Origin: Fidelibacterota bacterium | GTDB lineage: Bacteria > Fidelibacterota > Marinisomatia > Marinisomatales > Marinisomataceae | Direction of reading: 5' to 3' | Assembly: GCA_019650355.1 (NCBI GenBank) | Contig: BOWX01000002.1 | Coordinates: forward strand, 124,001 to 188,000 | DNA: 64,000 bases | Program-made: the position numbers and the translations under genes | In this document: positions 37,518 through 47,260 of the stretch, one piece after another | Numbering within the stretch: the first letter of the stretch is position 1 | How the letters are laid out: each line of letters starts with the position of its first letter | The notes under the pieces: model-generated | The model's input: the letters and a program-made list of their open reading frames with translations, nothing else | Databases searched by the model: none | Told to the model about the DNA's origin: nothing

Positions 37518-37961
37518 TTATTTATTTACAAGTATAGAGCTATACAATAAAAATATCAATCCTATTGTGACTGAGGAATCAGCAACATTAAATACATACC
37601 AATGCATTCCATTTAGGTGAAAATCAATAAAATCAACAACATAACCTCTGAAAATTCTATCAATGATATTTCCAATAGCGCCTGCAATAATCAGATAAAG
37701 GGCTATTTGAGAATACTTATCTTGAAAATCATCATTGTTTAATAAGTAAAAAAGATAGATTGTTATGATAATTGGCAAAATGATAAATAGTAATTCTGCT
37801 CCTTCAAAATAAATCCCAAAAGCAATACCCTCATTACGGATATAAGTAAAATTGAGTAAATAAGGTATTACAGAAAAGGAATCATAAAGATTCATTGTAT
37901 TATGAACAACAAATTTTGAAAGTTGATCAAGAACAACGATCAAAAATGATAGATATTTCAT
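37518..37961 (-). CDS. lspA: Lipoprotein signal peptidase LspA
   Basis: Signal peptidase II, an aspartyl protease of the inner membrane that removes the signal peptide of prolipoproteins. The 147 residues have four membrane helices; LDQLSKFVVH, FTYIRNEGIAFGI, AGAIGNIIDRIFRGYVVDFIDF and YVFNVADSSVTIG are the conserved segments, with the catalytic Asp residues in VVDFIDF and NVADS. It has predicted substrates in this window (lipoproteins at 51631, 61503 and 62050). The start overlaps the dksA-like stop (TAATG). Confidence 0.95.
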   Translation of the reverse strand: MKYLSFLIVVLDQLSKFVVHNTMNLYDSFSVIPYLLNFTYIRNEGIAFGIYFEGAELLFIILPIIITIYLFYLLNNDDFQDKYSQIALYLIIAGAIGNIIDRIFRGYVVDFIDFHLNGMHWYVFNVADSSVTIGLIFLLYSSILVNK

Positions 37962-38344
37962 TATATAAGATTTAGTTTTTTTCTTTCTTTATTAATAACA
38001 CTTTTGGTGGCATTAGGAACTTCCATTAATCTTTCTTCTGATATTAATTCACCAGATACTTCGCAAATTCCGTAAGTACCATCTTTAATTCTTTGAAGTG
38101 CTTTTTGCAGATTAACTAAATAGTCTGACTCACGAGACATTAGAAGGAAATTCTTTTCGACTTCATGAGCTTCGGTTCCTTCATTAAAATCTTCAGACCT
38201 ATCTTGAATAAAAACTGAATTTGTAGGTTTAGTGGTTGATCGTACACCTTCAATACTTTCATTAACCTCAGCTATTTTCTTTAAAATATTTGCTTCAAAC
38301 TTTTTTAATTCAGCTTTCGTATATCTTGTTTTTTTCTTAGCCAA
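37961..38344 (-). CDS. DksA/TraR-family regulator lacking most zinc-finger cysteines
   Basis: A 127-residue protein with an N-terminal basic coiled coil and a C-terminal DksA-like motif LQRIKDGTYGICEVSGELISEERLMEVPNAT, seen as YGICEVSGELI and ERLMEVPNATKS. Classical DksA binds the RNA polymerase secondary channel with ppGpp and has a four-Cys zinc finger; here only the first Cys remains. Zinc-free versions of this kind are common next to ileS and lspA in Bacteroidetes relatives. The acidic tip residues of the coiled coil are not obvious. The function as a polymerase regulator is inferred from the family. It overlaps lspA and lies nine bases after ileS. Confidence 0.82.
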   Translation of the reverse strand: MAKKKTRYTKAELKKFEANILKKIAEVNESIEGVRSTTKPTNSVFIQDRSEDFNEGTEAHEVEKNFLLMSRESDYLVNLQKALQRIKDGTYGICEVSGELISEERLMEVPNATKSVINKERKKLNLI

Positions 38345-38353
38345 TTTTTTCTC

Positions 38354-41300
38354 TTATAGTTTTTTTAAATAAATTTCAATTTCATTATTTTCATACTTGA
38401 AGAAAGAATTATAGTCAAAATTTTCCAAATTTGCTACAATATCCGTACATAATACCTCATTCATAAAATATTCTTTATTTTCTTCAATAATATTTTTTAA
38501 CTCATCAGAAAAATTAGCAGAGATAATAATTCTGTTATCTATCTCAAAATTTGCTTCTTTTCTCATTAACTGTATTTGCCTTATTAAATCTCTTAAAACT
38601 CCTTCTAATCTTAAAGAATCGCTTATAGTTGTATCTAACGATACAATTAAATCATTTCCTAAGAATGATTCGCTTCCTTCATTTGCTTTTAAATCTATGA
38701 TCAGATCATCTTTTGTCAATTCATGTTCGTTTTCAGGAATTGCCAATCCATTCAATACATTTTTTGTGACTTTTACAGGATCAAGATTACCAATTGACTT
38801 CATAGCATCCTGCATTTCATCTCCATACTTCATTTTCATATTTTTGAAATTTGGTTTCAAAGTCAAAGTTCCAAACTCTTTGATTTCATCTGAAAATAGA
38901 ACTTCTTTAATATTTAACTCATCTAAAATTGTTTCTTCTTGATCTTTAATAAATGAAGTTATTTCATCATTATTAAGCAAAACTCTTAAGCTTTGGAGCG
39001 GTTGTCTAACTTTTATATTAGCTTTTTTTCTTACTGCTCTTCCAGACTCAATTACTTTTTTTAATGAGTCAACTTTCTCAATTAATTCATGATTGATTTT
39101 ACCATTATCGCATTTAGGAAAATCTGATAAGTGGATGCTGTCTTTGTTCTCATTTTTATCGGCAGAAGTTATATTCAAATACATTCTTTCTGTTACAAAC
39201 GGTAGAACAGGCGATAAGACTTTAATTAAATCCAAAATCACATCATAAAGAGTCTGATAAGCTATATATTTGTCTGAATCATTCTCACTTTTCCAAAATC
39301 TTCTTCTATTTCTTCTTATATACCAATTTGATAAATCATCTAAGAAGGTTTCTACATTTTTTAATAGCTTATCTACTTCAAAATTTTCATAATTCAATTT
39401 TGCGCTAGCATTTAATTGCTGTGATTTTGAAATAATCCAATTATCTAATAAAGTTAAATCTTTAGGATTTATTTTTTGTGAATGTGGAGAAAAATTATCA
39501 AGACTTGCATAGGTACAGAAAAAAGAATAAATATTCCATAGACTAATCAACTTTTTTCTGACTTCGTCAGCTTTATCATATCCAAAAAGTAAATTATTTT
39601 CTACATTTTGTTTAGAATACATCCATCTCATTACATCAACACCCATCTTTTCAGCTGCATCATCAAACCAGATGGCATTACCTGCAGATTTATGCATTTC
39701 ATCACCTTTTTCGTCCTTTACTAACGCATGTCCGAGTAACGTTTTAAACGGTGCTTTGCCTTCTAAGAAAGATGACATTGCTAATAATGAGTAAAACCAG
39801 TTTCTAAACTGTCCAGGAAAACATTCTGTAATAAAATCAGCTGGAAACCATTCCTCCCAATAGCTTTTATCTTCAAAATACTTCATTGTAGAAAAAGGTA
39901 CAATTCCAGCATCTAGCCAAGGATTTCCTACATCTTCAATTCTAGTTCCAATAAGTCCAGATTTAGGATGTTTAATTTTAACATAGTCAACCCAAGGTCT
40001 ATGTGGAGTATTTCCATCAAATTTTTCCCATCCCTCAACAGCTAATTCCTTAAGCTCTTCTTTAGAACCAACAATATGAAATGTTCCATCCTCAAAAGTC
40101 CAAATCGGTAAGGCTAATCCCCAGAATCTCTTCTTTGAAATCATCCAATCTCCCATATTGTCTAACCAGTCATGCTCTCTATCTCTTCCCCAGTTTGGAA
40201 TCCAATTAATTTCATCTACAACAGATTTAATTTTATTTCTCCAATCCATATTGATATACCATTCGTCAACCTGCTTAAATACTAATTCGTCTCCAGATCT
40301 CCAACAGTGTGGGTATATATGAGGATAATCTTCAACATATAGAAGAAGATCTCTTTCTTTTAAATTGGAAATAATTTTTTGAGCAGTTTCAGGATCTGTA
40401 ACACTTAAACCTGACATAAAATCAAAACCTTGAATGAAATTTGCTTGATTATCAATTGGTGAAATTTCAACAAAACCTTCTTTTTTACATATTTTATTAT
40501 CGATAGCACCACATCCACCAGCCATGTGAACAAACCCTGTTCCTTCACCCTCAACAACCATATCGTTACCTTCAGAATCTTTTCCACCGTCAATAATGAT
40601 ATGGCAATCTATGGCTGATTTATCTTGTAAGTTGCTTGTATCATGAATTGGATAACCCCCTTTAGAGCTTTGAGGCTCTAAATGATCAAATGGTCCTTGG
40701 TATGTTAAACCAATTAATTTTTCACCTTTAATGACTTCTATAATTTCATATCCGCCACGTTCTTTGAAAATTTGATCTAATGTTTTTAGTTTTGGAACAC
40801 CATCTACCCAATTTTTCTTTTCAGCAAATTCTTTGTTTAATCTTTGATACTTTAAATTTGTCTCAGCTACAAAATATATTGATCCATCATTAGCCTTTAT
40901 TTTTGCGTAATTTATTTTTTTGTTTACCGCAACAGCAATATTAGATGAAAGAGTCCAAGGGGTCGTTGTCCAAATTAAAATATTTTCATTTTCTTTATCT
41001 TTTAAAGGAAACTTTACAAAAACACCTTTATGCACTGTAAACTTTCTTCCCTCAATAATCTCCATCTGTGAATAGGAAGTACCAGATCTACCAGACCAAG
41101 GAACTACATCGGTTCCTCTATAGATTTTTCCATCTTCATGTAATTTTTTTAAAAAGGCCCAAATCGCATAGTTGTTTTCTTCCGACATGGTGAAATAAGA
41201 ATTATCCCAATCCATCCAATATCCTAGTCTTATAGATTGATCCTTTTGTACTTCAGAAAATTTCTCAACACGCTCTTTACAAAGATTTACAAACTTCTCT

Positions 41301-41641
41301 ATGCCTAGATCTTCAACTTCTTTCTTTGATTTAATTCCAAGTTCTTTTTCCACTTCAATTTCTACCCAAAGGCCTTGACAGTCGAAACCATTTTGATATC
41401 TCAATTGATGTCCATTCATTGATTTATATCTTTGATAAAGATCTTTCAACGTTCTTCCCCAAGCATGATGAACGCCCATAGGATTATTTGCTGTGATAGG
41501 TCCATCAAGAAAGCTCCATTTTGGACCGTTGGAGTTTTTTTCGACTAGTTTTTCAAAAGTTTTATTTTTGGACCAATAATCGAGTATTTCATGTTCATTT
41601 TTAACAAAATCAACTTTTGGATTTTCTTTCTTTATGCTCAT
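38354..41641 (-). CDS. ileS: Isoleucyl-tRNA synthetase, variant HIGH and KMSKS motifs
   Basis: Charges tRNA(Ile). The 1095 residues have the class I Rossmann domain, a CP1 editing domain (IWTTTPWTLSSNIAVA and GTGFVHMAGGCGAID, keeping the His and the Asp that discriminate valine), the anticodon-binding domain (NWYIRRNRRRFW) and a long C-terminal part. The HIGH motif reads HAWG (in GVHHAWGRTLKD) and the KMSKS motif reads MHKS (in DEMHKSAGN). Usual CHGLPIE is CQGLWVE. NWYIRRNRRRFW supports Ile rather than Val or Leu specificity. It is longer than E. coli IleS and resembles a divergent eukaryotic-like class. A weak ribosome site is visible; degP lies 51 bases upstream. Confidence 0.88.
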   Translation of the reverse strand: MSIKKENPKVDFVKNEHEILDYWSKNKTFEKLVEKNSNGPKWSFLDGPITANNPMGVHHAWGRTLKDLYQRYKSMNGHQLRYQNGFDCQGLWVEIEVEKELGIKSKKEVEDLGIEKFVNLCKERVEKFSEVQKDQSIRLGYWMDWDNSYFTMSEENNYAIWAFLKKLHEDGKIYRGTDVVPWSGRSGTSYSQMEIIEGRKFTVHKGVFVKFPLKDKENENILIWTTTPWTLSSNIAVAVNKKINYAKIKANDGSIYFVAETNLKYQRLNKEFAEKKNWVDGVPKLKTLDQIFKERGGYEIIEVIKGEKLIGLTYQGPFDHLEPQSSKGGYPIHDTSNLQDKSAIDCHIIIDGGKDSEGNDMVVEGEGTGFVHMAGGCGAIDNKICKKEGFVEISPIDNQANFIQGFDFMSGLSVTDPETAQKIISNLKERDLLLYVEDYPHIYPHCWRSGDELVFKQVDEWYINMDWRNKIKSVVDEINWIPNWGRDREHDWLDNMGDWMISKKRFWGLALPIWTFEDGTFHIVGSKEELKELAVEGWEKFDGNTPHRPWVDYVKIKHPKSGLIGTRIEDVGNPWLDAGIVPFSTMKYFEDKSYWEEWFPADFITECFPGQFRNWFYSLLAMSSFLEGKAPFKTLLGHALVKDEKGDEMHKSAGNAIWFDDAAEKMGVDVMRWMYSKQNVENNLLFGYDKADEVRKKLISLWNIYSFFCTYASLDNFSPHSQKINPKDLTLLDNWIISKSQQLNASAKLNYENFEVDKLLKNVETFLDDLSNWYIRRNRRRFWKSENDSDKYIAYQTLYDVILDLIKVLSPVLPFVTERMYLNITSADKNENKDSIHLSDFPKCDNGKINHELIEKVDSLKKVIESGRAVRKKANIKVRQPLQSLRVLLNNDEITSFIKDQEETILDELNIKEVLFSDEIKEFGTLTLKPNFKNMKMKYGDEMQDAMKSIGNLDPVKVTKNVLNGLAIPENEHELTKDDLIIDLKANEGSESFLGNDLIVSLDTTISDSLRLEGVLRDLIRQIQLMRKEANFEIDNRIIISANFSDELKNIIEENKEYFMNEVLCTDIVANLENFDYNSFFKYENNEIEIYLKKL

Positions 41642-41692
41642 AATTAACTATGAACTTATAAGAAAAGGGGAATTATTGCAATTGTATAGAAA

Positions 41693-43108
41693 TTATCTTG
41701 TAATAGTAATAAATCTTGATGAAGAGCCACGTTTAACAAGAAATAGTACTTTTGATTCATCGTCAAACTTTGACATTTCAGAAAGAAAATCTTTTGTACT
41801 GTAAATCTTTTTACGTCCAACACGTGTGATAATGTCTCCTTCTTGAAGCCCTGCTTCTTCTGCTGGACTATTATCTTCAACTCCAGTAACAATTACTCCT
41901 TGGATATTTGAAGGATTTTTTTCATTTAATTTATATTTATCAATTAAATCTTCGCTCGGATTTTCCAATAATAATCCGAATTCATAATTGACATTTGTAG
42001 TAGCAGCTACTGTATCTTCTCTTTCTTCAAGAGTAACATATATATTTTTCTTTTTATTATCTCTGTAAATACCAAGCTTCACTCTTGAACCTGGATCAGT
42101 ACTGGATACAAGGTTTTTAAGTTCAGAACCATTACTGATTTCTTTTCCTTCGAAAGAAACAATCACATCTCCCTCTACTAGATCAGATTTTGAAGCTGGA
42201 CTGCCTTCAACAATGTCACTTACAATAGCTCCATTTCGAGTTTGAAGTTCCAATGTCTCATATAAATCTTCATTAATATCTTGCATGTAAATACCTAAGA
42301 AAGATCTAACAACATATCCTTTAGTAATAAGATCATTCATTACTTTTTTAACCATCGTTGAAGGAATTGCAAAGCCAATACCAGCGTTAGCTCTTCCACC
42401 ACCTGAAGCAATAGCAGCATTAATACCAATTAACTCACCATTCATATTTAAAAGAGCCCCTCCACTATTTCCAGGATTTATCGCTGCATCTGTTTGAATG
42501 AAGTTTTGATAAGTATTTAAGTTATTCATTACATCATTTCTACCTAATGCACTAACAATTCCAGCAGTAACAGTATGACTCAATGATGCAGAAAAAGGGC
42601 TTCCAATAGCTATTACCCATTCTCCTACTCTTACTGCTTCAGAATCTCCTAAATCAACAGCTTTAATATCATCTGCTTCAATTTGAAGTACAGCTAAATC
42701 GGTAGCTTTATCTAATCCAATAACAGTAGCCTCAAAAATACGTTTATCAAGTAATTGGACTTTAATTTCTTCAACAGGTTTTTGAGATCTTTCATCAAAA
42801 ATAACATGATGATTAGTGACTATATATGCATTTTCATCATCGACAATAACACCTGAACCAAGCGATTTACTTTCATACTCATCTGGAATCTCTCTACCCC
42901 AATATCTATAAAAGTTTTGAACATCTCTGTCCAATTGAACGGTATTTGTTGTAGTGATGGTCACTACTGACTCGTTTACTTCCTCTGCAATGTCAGCAAA
43001 AGAATTAAAAAATTCATATGCTTTTGATTGCGCAAATGAAGTTGAAACAAATAATAAAATAAATGTTAGTTTTTTCATCATATTTATCTGAAATGATTTA
43101 ATCATCAT
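41693..43108 (-). CDS. degP: Periplasmic serine protease/chaperone DegP/HtrA
   Basis: Degrades and refolds misfolded envelope proteins. The 471 residues start with a signal peptide ending near FVSTSFAQS, then the trypsin-like domain with catalytic His (VTNHHVIF), Asp (KATDLAVLQI) and Ser (NPGNSGGALLN), followed by two PDZ domains (about 275-365 and 385-465, the second with EEAGLQEGDIITRVGRKK). Two PDZ domains are the DegP/DegQ layout rather than DegS. The start at 43108 is supported by AAGGAA eight bases upstream; an internal ATG at 43078 would give a more canonical signal peptide. dsbD lies eight bases upstream. Confidence 0.93.
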   Translation of the reverse strand: MMIKSFQINMMKKLTFILLFVSTSFAQSKAYEFFNSFADIAEEVNESVVTITTTNTVQLDRDVQNFYRYWGREIPDEYESKSLGSGVIVDDENAYIVTNHHVIFDERSQKPVEEIKVQLLDKRIFEATVIGLDKATDLAVLQIEADDIKAVDLGDSEAVRVGEWVIAIGSPFSASLSHTVTAGIVSALGRNDVMNNLNTYQNFIQTDAAINPGNSGGALLNMNGELIGINAAIASGGGRANAGIGFAIPSTMVKKVMNDLITKGYVVRSFLGIYMQDINEDLYETLELQTRNGAIVSDIVEGSPASKSDLVEGDVIVSFEGKEISNGSELKNLVSSTDPGSRVKLGIYRDNKKKNIYVTLEEREDTVAATTNVNYEFGLLLENPSEDLIDKYKLNEKNPSNIQGVIVTGVEDNSPAEEAGLQEGDIITRVGRKKIYSTKDFLSEMSKFDDESKVLFLVKRGSSSRFITITR

Positions 43109-43116
43109 AAAGTTCC

Positions 43117-44916
43117 TTAATTATTTAATCCTGTTTTTAAAAAGTCCTTAAACTCTTCAACGTTTCTTGTAAGACCAGGAAACTCTGATAATACCTTATC
43201 ATTACTGTCTAAAATTACATAATAAGGTAGAGCAGCAGTTTCAAATCGATTGATTTGATACTCTCTTTTCTCTAAATATCCTTCTCCTGCATCAGTATAT
43301 AAACTAACAAGGACATATTCGGACATTAGTTCTTCAACTGAATTAATGCTAAATATATTTGTTTCCATCCATCTACAGTTTGTACATGTGACGCCTGTAA
43401 AATCAATAAAGATATTTTTATTCTGCTCCGCAGCAATAATAAATGCATCATCTAAATTATTATTCCAAACAAGATTGGATTGATATTTTTTGGGAGGTAA
43501 ATATGATTTGATATTACCATTAATATCATAACCATGATTTCCAGCTGCTAGATATGTTCCAAAGAATATGAAAGCAAGAGCAAATAATGATCTTTGAATT
43601 GAAAAAGTAACTGGTGAATCATTTTTAAACTTAATTAATCCAAAAATATACAATCCAGTTAATAGCATTATTAATGCCCATAAATACAAAACAACTTCAT
43701 ATGTAAAAATATTCCAATTCCAAACCAAGTCAGTATTGCTGATGAATTTGAAAGCAGCTGCAAGTTCTAAGAAACCCATTACTACTTTTACAGAATTTAG
43801 CCATCCACCAGACTGTGGTAATTTTGTTAAATAATGTGGAAAGAGGGCTAAAAAGAAAAATGGAGAAGCAAACGCTAAACTAAAAATCAACATCCCAATT
43901 ATTGGCCAAAACCATTCTCCTTGTGAGGCAGCAACCAATATTAATCCCATAAATTGAACTGTACAGGTAAATGAAGTTAAGGTAAAAGTTAAAGCCATAA
44001 ATAAAATACCGACATAGCCTTCCGAATTTTCTTTTTGAAGTGAAAGTCTTCTTAATGATTCAGGTATCTCTATTTCATAAAATCCAAATAAAGACATTGC
44101 AAAATAAATGAATAAAAATGCTATAAACATATTTACTATTGGATTTGCAGCAAGCTGATTTGCGCCAGATGCTCCTAATAAAATTGCTAACATCATTCCT
44201 AAAAAAGTAAATGTTAGAACAATGCCTAACATATAAACAGTAGCACTTTTTACTGGAGAAGAATTAGTATTCTCACTTCTATGCATAAAAAATGAAATGG
44301 TGATTGGAATCATAGGGAAAACACATGGAGTTAGAAGAGCAAGGAAGCCCATACTCATAGCAAGAACAAGAAATGAACTTATATTATTATCAGCAATAGC
44401 TAATATAGAGTCTTTATCAAAATCAAAATTTTCAAAAACAAAATCAGATCTTATGGGACCTGATTTGATATCAAAGGTAGCTGTCTTGGTAATTTGGTTC
44501 GGCGGATAACATAAGCTATTATTACAAACCTGGTAGTCAATAATTACATCTACATTGTAGGTACCATTTGGCAAATCATCTTTTAATTCTAATGGAATAC
44601 TAAATTGAGGAGTACCTTCATGATATTTAGTAATATTCCCAAACCCTTCATCAAATTTTTCTATTGGCTCTGGCTCAATGACTCTTCCAGACTTATTAAC
44701 AATATCTGATTCGATAATAAATTTTGTTGAGGATGGACCTTCAGGCACATCATAGACTGCATAAATCCTCCACGTAAAATCAAGTTCAGCGTTTACATCA
44801 ATAATCGCAACTTCACCTTGATTCACGTCATCAATGCTTACAGTAAATTGGGCTGGATCGCTAAACTGAGCCCAAAGAATATTTAAGAATGATAATGTTA
44901 AAAAAAACTTCTTCAT
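43117..44916 (-). CDS. dsbD: Thiol:disulfide interchange protein DsbD
   Basis: Moves electrons from cytoplasmic thioredoxin to periplasmic reductases. The 599 residues have a signal peptide (ending ILWAQF), the periplasmic alpha domain with CNNSLCYPP, eight membrane helices holding the redox pair in LLTPCVFPMIP and TSFTCTVQFMG, and a C-terminal thioredoxin-like domain with the CTNC active site (GVTCTNCRWME). All six cysteines of the three-domain electron relay are thus present. Partners such as DsbC or CcmG are not in the window. It lies between a patatin-like gene and degP, with tight spacing, in an envelope-maintenance group. Confidence 0.93.
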   Translation of the reverse strand: MKKFFLTLSFLNILWAQFSDPAQFTVSIDDVNQGEVAIIDVNAELDFTWRIYAVYDVPEGPSSTKFIIESDIVNKSGRVIEPEPIEKFDEGFGNITKYHEGTPQFSIPLELKDDLPNGTYNVDVIIDYQVCNNSLCYPPNQITKTATFDIKSGPIRSDFVFENFDFDKDSILAIADNNISSFLVLAMSMGFLALLTPCVFPMIPITISFFMHRSENTNSSPVKSATVYMLGIVLTFTFLGMMLAILLGASGANQLAANPIVNMFIAFLFIYFAMSLFGFYEIEIPESLRRLSLQKENSEGYVGILFMALTFTLTSFTCTVQFMGLILVAASQGEWFWPIIGMLIFSLAFASPFFFLALFPHYLTKLPQSGGWLNSVKVVMGFLELAAAFKFISNTDLVWNWNIFTYEVVLYLWALIMLLTGLYIFGLIKFKNDSPVTFSIQRSLFALAFIFFGTYLAAGNHGYDINGNIKSYLPPKKYQSNLVWNNNLDDAFIIAAEQNKNIFIDFTGVTCTNCRWMETNIFSINSVEELMSEYVLVSLYTDAGEGYLEKREYQINRFETAALPYYVILDSNDKVLSEFPGLTRNVEEFKDFLKTGLNN

Positions 44917-44922
44917 ATTGGG

Positions 44923-45858
44923 CTATGAAAATAATCTTTTCTTAATTCTTGTCCAAAAAGTTTCTTTTTTTGTTTCAAGTGGAACATTTATAGCATTTTC
45001 AAGCTCTTCCAAAAGATTTTCAATAGATGAATTAGCTGCTATTTCGCCAGATTCAATGAACTGTTCAGTCTGATCAAAAGCAGACCAATGAAGGTTATCG
45101 TGTTTAGGTTTAATTACAAAATTTGCTTTACTTAACAAAAATGAATTTAGGTGTGATACTGATACATCTCGTGATCTTGTAGAAATCTCAACAATATTTG
45201 ATGGCTCAGGTTGATTATCTACTCCTCTAGTAATATTTACTGCAATGATAAAGTCGCAATTATCGATAAGCGGGGTCACTGGAGTTGGTAAAGCAACTCC
45301 ACCATCAACAAGCATACGCTCATCTTTAAGTGTTGGTTCTATAAATCCAGGAATAGATGAACTTTGAACTACTGCATCAATTAAATTACCAGATTTATAT
45401 ATGATTGAGTTTCCAGACATCAAGTCTGTAGTTGTAACCAATAAAGGTATCTTTAAATCACTAAATTGTTTACTTCCAAAAAGAATTTCTGCTGCTTTTG
45501 CTAATCTTTCATTCTTGACAATTGATTTTCTATTAGAGCTTACCATCAAGACATATTGATTTTTGATTTGCTTCATAATTTGAGAAAAAATAGATTCATC
45601 TTCCTCTGAATTAGCAATATATCTAAATCCTAACTCGTTAAAATTTTCACTTTGTATGTGTTCAAGATATTTTGATTCTACCACTTTCGCATTATGATGA
45701 GAAGCATACATAGCTCCAATCATTGAGCCAGCGCTTGTTCCTGCAACGATATCAGGAACAATACCATTTGCTTCAAGAACTTTCAATACTCCGATATGGC
45801 ATGCACCTCTTGCTCCACCGCCACCTAATGCTAATCCAATTTTTAAACCCTTATACAT
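44923..45858 (-). CDS. Patatin-like phospholipase (RssA-like)
   Basis: A 311-residue patatin-fold serine hydrolase. The oxyanion segment LALGGGGARGACHIGVL, the nucleophile elbow GTSAGSMIG and the catalytic Asp in VDGGVALPTPV are all present, so it should be an active lipid acyl hydrolase. No signal peptide is evident, suggesting a cytoplasmic or peripheral membrane protein. RssA of E. coli is the nearest well-known relative, but the substrate is unknown. Overlap with pyrE is eight bases. Confidence 0.87.
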   Translation of the reverse strand: MYKGLKIGLALGGGGARGACHIGVLKVLEANGIVPDIVAGTSAGSMIGAMYASHHNAKVVESKYLEHIQSENFNELGFRYIANSEEDESIFSQIMKQIKNQYVLMVSSNRKSIVKNERLAKAAEILFGSKQFSDLKIPLLVTTTDLMSGNSIIYKSGNLIDAVVQSSSIPGFIEPTLKDERMLVDGGVALPTPVTPLIDNCDFIIAVNITRGVDNQPEPSNIVEISTRSRDVSVSHLNSFLLSKANFVIKPKHDNLHWSAFDQTEQFIESGEIAANSSIENLLEELENAINVPLETKKETFWTRIKKRLFS

Positions 45859-46417
45859 TACTTCCTGGTTTTATAGCTGGTATTCCCTGAAGTTCACTTG
45901 GAATATTATTTTTGTCAAAAATTTTAGCTTTTTGGGAAGTGATGGAAAAAAAGTTATCATGAATGAATACTGGAGAAAGGCTTCTATCAACAATCACTCC
46001 AACTCCAACTACATTGCCTTTAAATTGAGCAATAAGATCAATGACTTCTTTTATTGAACCACCAGTACTAAGTACATCTTCAATAATTAGAATTTTCTCA
46101 TTTTCATTGATGTTAAATCCTCTTCTTAACTTCATCTTTCCTTCTGATCGTTCAGAAAATATTGTCTTTTTATTTAGTTGCCTTCCAACTTCCGTACCTA
46201 AAACAATCCCCCCAATTGCAGGAGAAATAACTTTATCAATATCTAGATGAGAAAAGTGATTTGATAATATTTCACCAAACATAGACAGATACTTTGGATA
46301 CTGTAAAACTTTTGCACATTGAAAGTATGTATCACTATGAAGACCAGATGATAAAATAAAGTGGCCATGCATAAGTGCTTGGGTTTCTTCAAAAATTTTT
46401 ATGAAATCTTTATCCAT
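45851..46417 (-). CDS. pyrE: Orotate phosphoribosyltransferase
   Basis: Adds ribose-5-phosphate from PRPP to orotate in pyrimidine synthesis. The 188 residues show HFILSSGLHSDTYFQCAK near the N-terminus, the PRPP motif KILIIEDVLSTGGSIKEVI and a flexible-loop region SERSEGKMKLRRG. ILSSGLHSDTYFQ is typical of bacterial PyrE. It overlaps pyrF by eight bases, so the last two steps of UMP synthesis are produced together. Confidence 0.94.
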   Translation of the reverse strand: MDKDFIKIFEETQALMHGHFILSSGLHSDTYFQCAKVLQYPKYLSMFGEILSNHFSHLDIDKVISPAIGGIVLGTEVGRQLNKKTIFSERSEGKMKLRRGFNINENEKILIIEDVLSTGGSIKEVIDLIAQFKGNVVGVGVIVDRSLSPVFIHDNFFSITSQKAKIFDKNNIPSELQGIPAIKPGSNV

Positions 46418-47186
46418 TTAATCCTCTTAGTTGATTTAAATACTGTTTAGCAGAATTACGAATTGAATCGTGATCTTTATTTCCAGAGAAAATAATTCCT
46501 CTAGATACATTTATTAAGGTCGTATCCATACTATTCTCATTAATTTTAAGGACGCTTTGCAAATCTCCTCCTTGTGCTCCAATCCCAGGAATTAAAAAAG
46601 GTAAATCTGTTGAATTTCTAACTTGCATTAATGCATCATCATTAGTTGCCCCTACTACAAGACCAATATTTTGCTGATTATTTAATGCTTCACATAAAGA
46701 AATCACTTTTGAAAAAATATCTTCTTGAATAAAGGTTGAAGATTTATTTGATGTTCTACATAATACATAAGCACCTTTAGATGGATTTGAAATAAATGGT
46801 TCAATTGATTCTTCTCCCATATAAGGACTCACAGTTATAGCATCGCAATTAAAATGATTAAAAAATGCATTAGCATAATGTAAGCCGGTATTTCCTATAT
46901 CCCCTCTTTTTGCATCGGCTATAACAACATGATCACTACCAATATGTTTCATTAAATTTTCGAGCCAATAATAACCCTTTGAACCCCATTCTTCAAAAAA
47001 AGCAAGGTTTGGTTTGTATGCTGCTGCAAGATCGCTAGTAGCATCTACAACCATCATCGAATAATCCATCATTTCATCTAAGGATACATTATCATTGAAA
47101 TATTTTTTATCAATATCAATTCCAACACAAAGATTTGAATTTTTATCAGAAATGTTTGTTTTTAGTTTATCGATGAATGAAAGCAC
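46410..47186 (-). CDS. pyrF: Orotidine 5'-phosphate decarboxylase (type 2)
   Basis: Final enzyme of UMP synthesis. The 258 residues open NLCVGIDIDKKYF, then AYKPNLAFFEEWG, the catalytic Lys/Asp segment VIADAKRGDIGNTGLHYA and a terminal phosphate-binding stretch LIPGIGAQGG. The DAKRGDIGxT form and size place it in the longer group 2 PyrF family rather than the 230-residue E. coli type. It heads the long minus-strand run toward pckA; the 74-base gap to the divergent acetyltransferase presumably holds the promoter. Confidence 0.94.
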   Translation of the reverse strand: MLSFIDKLKTNISDKNSNLCVGIDIDKKYFNDNVSLDEMMDYSMMVVDATSDLAAAYKPNLAFFEEWGSKGYYWLENLMKHIGSDHVVIADAKRGDIGNTGLHYANAFFNHFNCDAITVSPYMGEESIEPFISNPSKGAYVLCRTSNKSSTFIQEDIFSKVISLCEALNNQQNIGLVVGATNDDALMQVRNSTDLPFLIPGIGAQGGDLQSVLKINENSMDTTLINVSRGIIFSGNKDHDSIRNSAKQYLNQLRGLNG

Positions 47187-47260
47187 GAAGAAATTTAAGA
47201 TATTCTATCATAGCAAACAAATGGCTTCATACTAGAATTAAAAATTTTTAATATTGGAAT

